Shown one piece after another: positions 58,641 through 64,000 of a stretch of 64,000 bases of DNA. The stretch's first letter is position 1, and each line of letters opens with the position of its first letter. The notes under the pieces were generated by a model, which did no database searches, was not told where the DNA came from, and saw only the letters and a program-made list of their open reading frames with translations. This DNA comes from Platycarya strobilacea (taxonomy: Eukaryota; Streptophyta; Magnoliopsida; Fagales; Juglandaceae): assembly GCA_036898215.1 (NCBI GenBank), contig CM072554.1:30343377-30407376 (forward strand), read 5' to 3'. Position numbers and translations under genes: made by a program.

Positions 58641-61509
58641 GAAAATTAAGGAACGGGTGATGTTCATGGGATTGACTTCAAGATTTAAATTTATCTAAAA
58701 TGATAGATGAAATCATTAGTTAGGATAAAAACCAATTAAACTGAACTCTATTTTAAAACCTATTTTAAAATAATAACAATAATAATAATAATAATGATGA
58801 TGATAATAACATCCTAATTCATCTATAAAAAAAAAATAATAATTATAGTCAAAATAATATCTATAATAAACATCCGCATTTGAAAAAATATAAACAACAT
58901 GTTAACTCATATAATCCAATCAAAAGAAGAAGCTATATAAGAAAATTGTAGAAATAATACATAAAATAATCAATTACTACAAATAAATAAATAAATCCCG
59001 AATTTAGTGTCGGGATGTTACAAAGTTCAAACAAGTAACAAACATAATTTAGTCATCAAGTCACTTATTATATGTCAAGATTAGGTTAAATTGTATACTT
59101 ACTAGTTTCTCATAAGCTTGAAATGGTAATTGAACCAAGCTCTTATAAATTTCTCTTCAAAGTTACTCAAAAACTCACTTTGATAGCGTTTGGAGATTCA
59201 TGGGTTTTAAAAAGGCCTTTCTTTGTTGTCTCTCAAGCTAGTCGTGTGTTATTGCTAAAGGAGATTAAGAGAAGCCACTATATATATAAATATATATAGA
59301 TGGGAGAGGGGCGAAACCTTAGGCATAAGAGGATAGATTCTTCAAGGTAACTAGTTTCCCCCCTTAGAGCCGTGTATATGCTTCTAGCTTGTTTTAGGTA
59401 AAATGATTTGGTCCAAGTTTAGGTTTGGTGAGTCATATTGATATCCAAGGGTTAGTTTGTTGAGCTACCTAAATAGATTCTTGATCAATGGCTCAAGTAG
59501 ACCCAATTCACGTGTGGTAGAGACAAAATAGTATGATGGTTTCTTCCAATGAGGTGTATCTGGCCATTTCCTTTCCAAATAAGTCCTTGATATAATTCCA
59601 TTATTTGAAAACACAAAACATGAAAGTTTTATATCATCTTCTGAAGATTCTATAGGATTTTGAATAATCTTATTATGAGATCAAATGAGAGAGATATGCT
59701 TAATTTACCAAAACATGTCAAAACCACCCGAGAACACCCAATCCGAGTTTTCCATTTATTTTCCTTTATTTTCTTACCTCAAAAGGCTTCTAAATGATTT
59801 ATTACCCACTTGCCACATATCCCTACACATGTCAAGAGGTTGAAAAACCAAATTTATTTTCATCACATGGCAAAGTTGGTGCACTTTGCTTAAGTCGGTT
59901 TCTAGTTGACTCCTATTCCTATTCGTCCACTTCACATCAGATTTAGTCCTTGATCAATTCCTTATCTTCAAAAACCAAAAACATAAAATTTTTATATCTC
60001 CATCTTAAGGTTCTATAGAACTTGAATCACTTCATTCAGAGCTAAGATGACAAAGATATAATTATTTTACTGAAAGTCAATAGATCAGCCTGAGTGCACC
60101 GATCCGGGCACACCAAGTGTTTGATAAATAATCCATTTTGTTTCACATGAAACTTTCTAGATAAAATCTCCTCATTTTCCATATGTCTGAACACTTTATT
60201 GAGAAAATATACCAAGGACTTAATCTTAATCAAAGTCACTAGTCAGCTCCAAGTCAATGCCTATTATGCCCAATTGGATTCTGCCACTTCAATTCCAATT
60301 TCGTATTTGATTAAATCGATATCCCTTAAACTAAAAACATAAAAATTGTAGATATTCCTCTTAAATTTTCAATTTATCTTGAATCATCTTAATCTGACAT
60401 AAAATGAGTAAGTTATGTTCATATTACTAAAAGATATTGAAACTGTCTAAAATTGCCTAATTCAAAAATATCATGGGATATATTTTTTCCCTATACCACT
60501 TGACTTCCTTTGTAAATTTCCTTCAATTTCTATACAATATGTCCTTGAGTATTTAAAACCATATATTCTCATCATACTTAGTATCTCCAATGATTTTTTC
60601 TTCAATACCAATAAAAGGCTCATAAAAATTATATACATATATCCAAAAATCCCGAAGGTTCCTTAACATAATCTTAAAGACACATAATCATACCAAATGT
60701 GAAAATTAAACGGATACTTAAAAATCTGGATTATACACCAAACATCAAACAATCACAAACAACTCCGATCTCAAATCCAAACAACCCCCGAACTCCTCGG
60801 ACTTAGTCCGGTACAACCAACCAAAACACATATTTATTAATGAACAACATATTTAAATCTCAATGGTCGTTTGGAAAATACTTACAATGCATTCAGTAAA
60901 CTATTCTAGAAAATCGATAAAACCTAAAATGCCACTTGCGCAACAACTAGCAAATGCGCGAAAATATTGAAAGCGATGTAAAACAGTGATCTTACGGTGA
61001 TAAAACACCCAATAAAATACCATTAATATTTTCGGATTACAAGGGAGTTTTGAAAGGAAAAACCCTAGTTGAGGAGAGGAAGAAGAACTGAATAAACGAG
61101 AAGCTAAACATTCCAATTTATAGATGAAATCGAGAGCTTTGGGTGTGGTTTTAGCAAAGAAAACCGATGCCTTCTAAAGGCTGAAACCAACACTAATTTA
61201 GGGGGTTCTTGGGCGGGAAAAGTCATGGAAAAACTTACCAACCACAAGCCAAGACATCAAAGCTGAAAAAGGAGAAGAAATCTCAGTTTTGCATATGAAA
61301 ATTAGTGACAAAACAATACTAGAATTGCATGGTTCCAAACGGTTTTCTGGGCACGTGAGGCATCAATCGAGGCTAAAATCATAGGGGAAATATTCATCAG
61401 ACTATTGTGCATCTTATGGAGCAACAAGTGTGAGAAATGAGGATGAAAAAGGCTACAAAGTTTGGCTCAAATCTTCGGGTGAATAGCGATGGAAACCAGA
61501 GAAAAAAAA

Positions 61510-61790
61510 AAAGAAAAAAAAAAGCAACAAGTAGGTAACACTTGGTTACTCACCCTCATACTTATCGAATTTTAATACAAAGCGCAGTGGAAAAGTTTTG
61601 AATATAATTACTTTCTAGTGATCAAATGGTAGCATAAAAACCACAATATCCACATCATCTATTTTTAAATTAACATTTTATCCTTACATGCATAACCCAA
61701 TTGGTTTTCTCTATATTAATATACAAACTTATCAACTGGTCAAAAACTTTTATAGAGAGAGAGGTACTCCAGGTACCCCTCAGGATTTCT
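61510..61790. other. Junction region, possible LTR remnant
   Basis: An A-rich run (61500-61523) is followed by 'gtaggtaacacttggttac' and 'gcgcagtggaaaag' words like those near the 3' ends of minus-strand LTRs here (compare 54150-54255). This suggests a truncated LTR fragment fused to the chromovirus. Boundaries unclear. Confidence 0.35.
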
Positions 61791-61796
61791 CCGGGT

Positions 61797-62420
61797 CTCT
61801 CGAGCAATTGAGACCAGCTAGAGAATTACAGCCTTTACCTATCCCTATATGGAAATGGGAAGATATATTTATGGATTTTGTAGTAGGATTGCCAAGGACT
61901 CTGGCAAGAAAGAATTCAATTTGGGTAATAATTGATCGTCTGACAAAGAGTGCTAACTTTCTGCCTATCTCCAATACAGATTCAATGGAAAGATTAGCCC
62001 AAATCTATGTTAAAGAAATAGTACGTCTGCATAGAGTACCCAAAGCAATTGTTTCGGATCGAGATCCCATATTCACTTCTCGTTTATGGCAAAGTCTATA
62101 TAAAATGTTGGGTACTAACTTAAAAATTCAGTAGTGCATTTACCTACAAGCAGATGAACAAACAAATCGGACTATCCAGACTTTAGAAGACATGCTGTGA
62201 GCTTGTGTATTGAATTATAGTGGTGACTGGGAGAGTCTTTTACCTTTGATGGAATTTGTTTATAACAGCTTTCAAGCCACCATTCAGATGGCACCCTATG
62301 AAACCTTATATGAAAGAAAGTGTAAGTTACCACTGTATTGGGATGAAGTGGGAGAAAGTAGAATATTAGGGCCAGATATTTATAAGAGGTTCTGGAATAA
62401 GTGGAGATAATTTGAGAAAG
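61797..62420 (+). pseudogene. Ty3/gypsy integrase core (rve), degenerate
   Basis: It inserts retroelement cDNA into the genome. Visible: RPARELQPLPIPIWKWEDIFMDFVVGLPRT (first catalytic Asp in MDF), NSIWVIIDRLTKSANFLPI, VKEIVRLHRVPKAIVSDRDPIFTS (second Asp in SDRD), LQADEQTNRTIQTLEDML (catalytic Glu in LED) and ESLLPLMEFVYNS...MAPYETLYERKCKLPLYWDE. Stops interrupt at about 62132 (TAG), 62198 (TGA, likely from CGA) and 62408. The N-terminal zinc-binding HHCC region is absent, as the sequence is truncated upstream. All three DDE residues remain, but the reading frame is dead. Confidence 0.9.
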
Positions 62421-62421
62421 A

Positions 62422-62913
62422 ATGAGGACAACCCAAAGTAGACAAAAGAGTTATGCAGATAAGCATAAAAGAATCCTGGAATTTGTAGTAGGTGATTGGG
62501 TTTATATTGCGATCTCACCTATGAAAGGTGTAGTACGTTTTGGTAAGAAAGGAAAATCAAGCCCTCGTTATGTTGGACCTTATGAAATTCTGGAGAAGGT
62601 GGGTTTAGTAGCAAACTGATTGGATTTACCAGAAGATTTACAGAGAATTTACAATGTTTTTCATGTTTCATCTTTGAAGAAAAGCCTGGGAGAAGGACCA
62701 ATAGCAGTTATGAATCCAAGTAATATCCAACTGCGTCCTAATCTAACCTACGAAGAATGGCCAACAAGGATCGAAGATCAAAAAGAGCACATATTACGAA
62801 ATCGTTCAATTTCGTTAGTTAAAGTACTTTAGAATAATCTTGCTTTCTAGGAGGCAACGTGGGAACGTGAAGATGTGATGAGGGATAAATACCCTCATTT
62901 GTTTAAAAATTAG
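62422..62913 (+). pseudogene. Integrase C-terminal GPY/F module and chromodomain
   Basis: The frame reads TTQSRQKSYADKHKR, FVVGDWVYIAISPMKGVVRFGKKGK, SPRYVGPYEILEKVG (GPY/F module), YNVFHVSSLKK, then a chromodomain (RIEDQKEHILRNRSISLVKVL, gap, EATWEREDVMRDKYPHLF). This arrangement defines chromoviruses of the Tekay/Del type, in which the chromodomain guides integration to heterochromatin. Stops lie at about 62617 (TGA for Arg), 62830 (TAG for Trp) and 62848, ending with TAG at 62911-62913. Confidence 0.88.
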
Positions 62914-63058
62914 ATGTATATGTTTTATTTTATTTTATTTTGTTATGATTGTATGTATGAATATTGTCTCTTTTGTATGAGGTTGGTTGTGGTTATTTAT
63001 AAGTTTTATGTTTGAATTTTGGGACTAGTAATAATAATTATCAAACTTTGAGCAGGAA

Positions 63059-63649
63059 ATGACTCGATATAGAACTACTCCACGTATGTCTATATCATCT
63101 GTAGCGCAATTGAGAGAGAGAGCAGAAAGACTTAGATGCAGAATTCGCCTTAGAAGGCAAAAACAAATGAGAATGAAGAGACTCAAAAGATTAGAAAAAT
63201 TTGAGTGGCATCGCACGCATGTCATGGATATAGATAGTAAGGGGAATGTTATTTTTAGACGTGCACTGCCACATGAGGAACGACAACCACCTAGTAAATG
63301 CTTGAAATTAGAGTGAAGAAATTTGTGTAAAATGAATTTAGAAAATGAGGGAATAGAATCTTTAGAATTTTTTTATATGTCTGAGGATCGGGTACGTCGC
63401 AGAGAGGAAGGTCAGCCTATAGAAGACATGGAGTCAGCGATCTGGAGGCGAATAAATGAGATGAAGGTGAACATGTATTACGACTCAGATTTAGATGAAA
63501 TATTTTATAACTCACAGAACTCCTTAACTTTAGAAGAGAATGGACCGTCCTATTCCTCCTCGGAAGAGTCTACAGCCACGAGTGCTCGAGGTATGAATTT
63601 TGTTTTTGTATGCATCTTAGCGATTTCGAGGACGAAATCTTTCTTTTAG
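63059..63649 (+). pseudogene. Extra ORF downstream of the chromodomain, unknown protein
   Basis: Starting at ATG 63059 in a single frame, 197 codons are interrupted by only one TGA (63314-63316, plausibly from CGA). The N-terminal half is strongly basic and helix-like (SVAQLRERAERLRCRIRLRR, KQMRMKRLKRLEKFEW). The C-terminal half is acidic and Ser-rich (SDLDEIFYNSQNS, SYSSSEESTATS). It lies between the pol stop and the PPT, where standard Tekay/Del elements have only untranslated sequence. A T-rich stretch and ACTTTGAGCAG|GAAATG just before the ATG look like a 3' splice site, so expression from a spliced mRNA is conceivable. The last about 20 codons run into the PPT context. I recognise no domain. 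The basic/acidic layout could suit nucleic-acid binding, which is inference. Confidence 0.55.
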
Positions 63650-63659
63650 GGGGGAAGGA
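63648..63659 (+). promoter_or_regulatory. Polypurine tract of chromovirus
   Basis: AGGGGGGAAGGA directly before the LTR, preceded by CGAGGACGAAATCTTTC as in E2 (22505-22535). Confidence 0.85.
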
Positions 63660-64000
63660 TGTGATAAACCGAAATTTTATTTTATCTATTTATTTAATTT
63701 ATCCTTTTGTGATTGATATGATGGTGTTTGATTTAAATAATAATAATAAGAAGAAATTGGGTGAAACTCAAAACCATGCTATTTTGCCTATTGTGCATAG
63801 TATTGTTTATATATTTTAAAATTATAGTTGATCACACGAAACTAGCATGATTTGGTTATTATCTACACTAAGAGAACTAGATTATATGTTTATTTTTAAA
63901 ATATTCAAGAGAAGGAATCACTACAAGAGGAGTGTAGTTATTTGAGCAAGGAAATGTTTTTTTAAGTATTCCTAGTGAAGGCTGCCAAGATATTGGCTGA
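63660..64000 (+). repeat. 3' LTR start of chromovirus (truncated by window)
   Basis: TGTGATAAACCGAAATTTTA start after the PPT; AT-rich, continues beyond the window. It contains an (AAT)n run near 63737-63749. Not obviously similar to F1-F6. Confidence 0.8.

Larger units (their letters stand above)
55818..59022 (-). mobile_element. F6 solo LTR (3.2 kb)
   Basis: On the minus strand it begins TGTTACATCCCGACACTAAA (59022) and ends GGGGGTGTTAAA (55818), the last bases being mutated from an expected ACA. Flanks AAGCT (55813-55817) and AAGTT (59023-59027) match at 4 of 5; the F5 sister reads TTAACTTAATC across the site. A palindromic TACTGAGTCATCGACTCA lies at 56125-56142, and a GC-rich leader at 57840-58640. 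No coding domain. Confidence 0.78.
54103..60738 (-). mobile_element. F5 solo LTR (about 3.4 kb), split by an F6 LTR
   Basis: On the minus strand it starts TGTATAATCCAGATTTTTAAG (60738) and ends GGGGCATTACA (54103). The target duplication CCAAA is perfect (54098-54102, 60739-60743). Its 5' part aligns with 42373-43000 (e.g. the block ending in CACTTGGTGTGCCC / GGGCACACCAAGTG). Removing 55818-59022 leaves about 3.43 kb. Hairpin at 54606-54626, minisatellite at 54870-55205. No internal domain. Confidence 0.9.
47617..61500 (-). mobile_element. Minus-strand LTR with unresolved right end, split by two solo LTRs
   Basis: The plus strand starts TGTGACGCCCCCAACTCC, the reversed 3' end of an LTR. After removal of 47670-51656 and 54103-60738 it continues at 51657 and 60744. 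Read on the minus strand it shows a TCTATAAATT TATA-like site (61115-61124), an AAACCCTAG leader, a CTCGAGCG-type unit, a minisatellite (52470-52985) and an 11-bp palindrome (51937-51947). This is the same order as the F5 LTRs, to which it is distantly related. The 5' terminus was not located between 61125 and 61500, so the right coordinate is approximate. Confidence 0.55.
61790..64000 (+). mobile_element. Tekay/Del-like chromovirus, 3' portion
   Basis: It contains the integrase core onward, then chromodomain, extra ORF, PPT (63648-63659) and the first 341 bp of the 3' LTR (TGTGATAAACCGAAATTTTA, from 63660). Everything upstream of the integrase core (gag, protease, RT, RNase H) is missing. 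The left break lies close to the LRPARELQPLPIP segment. The copy is degenerate with several stops, many at CGA or TGG codons. The element continues past the window. Confidence 0.85.

Overview
This is repeat-dominated nuclear DNA from a flowering plant. It is AT-rich, and long-LTR retroelements are inserted into one another. Plant-type LINE, Ty3/gypsy chromovirus, Athila-type gag, Harbinger-type MITE, CACTA and FAR1 sequences are all present. A MITE at about 41.54-41.77 kb and the CTCGAGCGAG repeats remind me of Fagales (walnut/pecan) genomes; that assignment is from memory and tentative. I see no intact host gene, tRNA, rRNA or CRISPR array. I name LTR families F1-F6 for convenience.

Layout, left to right. 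(1) 1-2798, truncated F1 LTR, next to a 5'-truncated LINE tail (2799-3851) ending in poly(A). (2) 4700-30082, F3 solo LTR (+) split by E2 (5325-26478), a complete LARD-like element with 3.9-kb LTRs, no coding capacity and a perfect GGAAG target duplication. E2's 5' LTR is itself split by an F1 solo LTR (5663-9560, -) and by a gag-only, Athila-derived element (12635-19526, TSD ACTGT). A Harbinger-type MITE (28264-28610) sits in the F3 LTR. (3) 30662-34057, FAR1/FRS-like pseudogene (+) whose 5' part is an array of tandemly duplicated small exons. (4) 34146-41946, F4 solo LTR (+) split by an F3 solo LTR (36902-40747, -; TSD ATTTC). (5) 42373-46232, F5 solo LTR (+; TSD TATGT). (6) 47154-47616, possible CACTA end, interrupted by a minus-strand LTR from 47617 that is split by an F1 solo LTR (47670-51656) and an F5 solo LTR (54103-60738, -; TSD CCAAA), the latter split by an F6 solo LTR (55818-59022, -). 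(7) 61.79-64.0 kb, 3' part of a degenerate Tekay/Del-like chromovirus: integrase, GPY/F, chromodomain, then an extra basic/acidic ORF, PPT and the start of its 3' LTR.

Insertion order follows from nesting and LTR divergence. E2's LTRs differ by roughly 7% in the first 330 bp; those of the gag-only element by roughly 1-1.5%, both counted by eye.

The most interesting signal is not a host gene but a shared architecture in the 3' part of otherwise dissimilar long LTRs: a tandem-repeat block, a conserved domain around GGCGCCTAAGATAAG, a hairpin whose sequence changes between families while its stem is kept, an AG acceptor-like site, and a short ORF with a GCC(L/V/I)-x-LG core. Second are the exon-duplication array of the FAR1-like pseudogene and the extra ORF downstream of the chromodomain.
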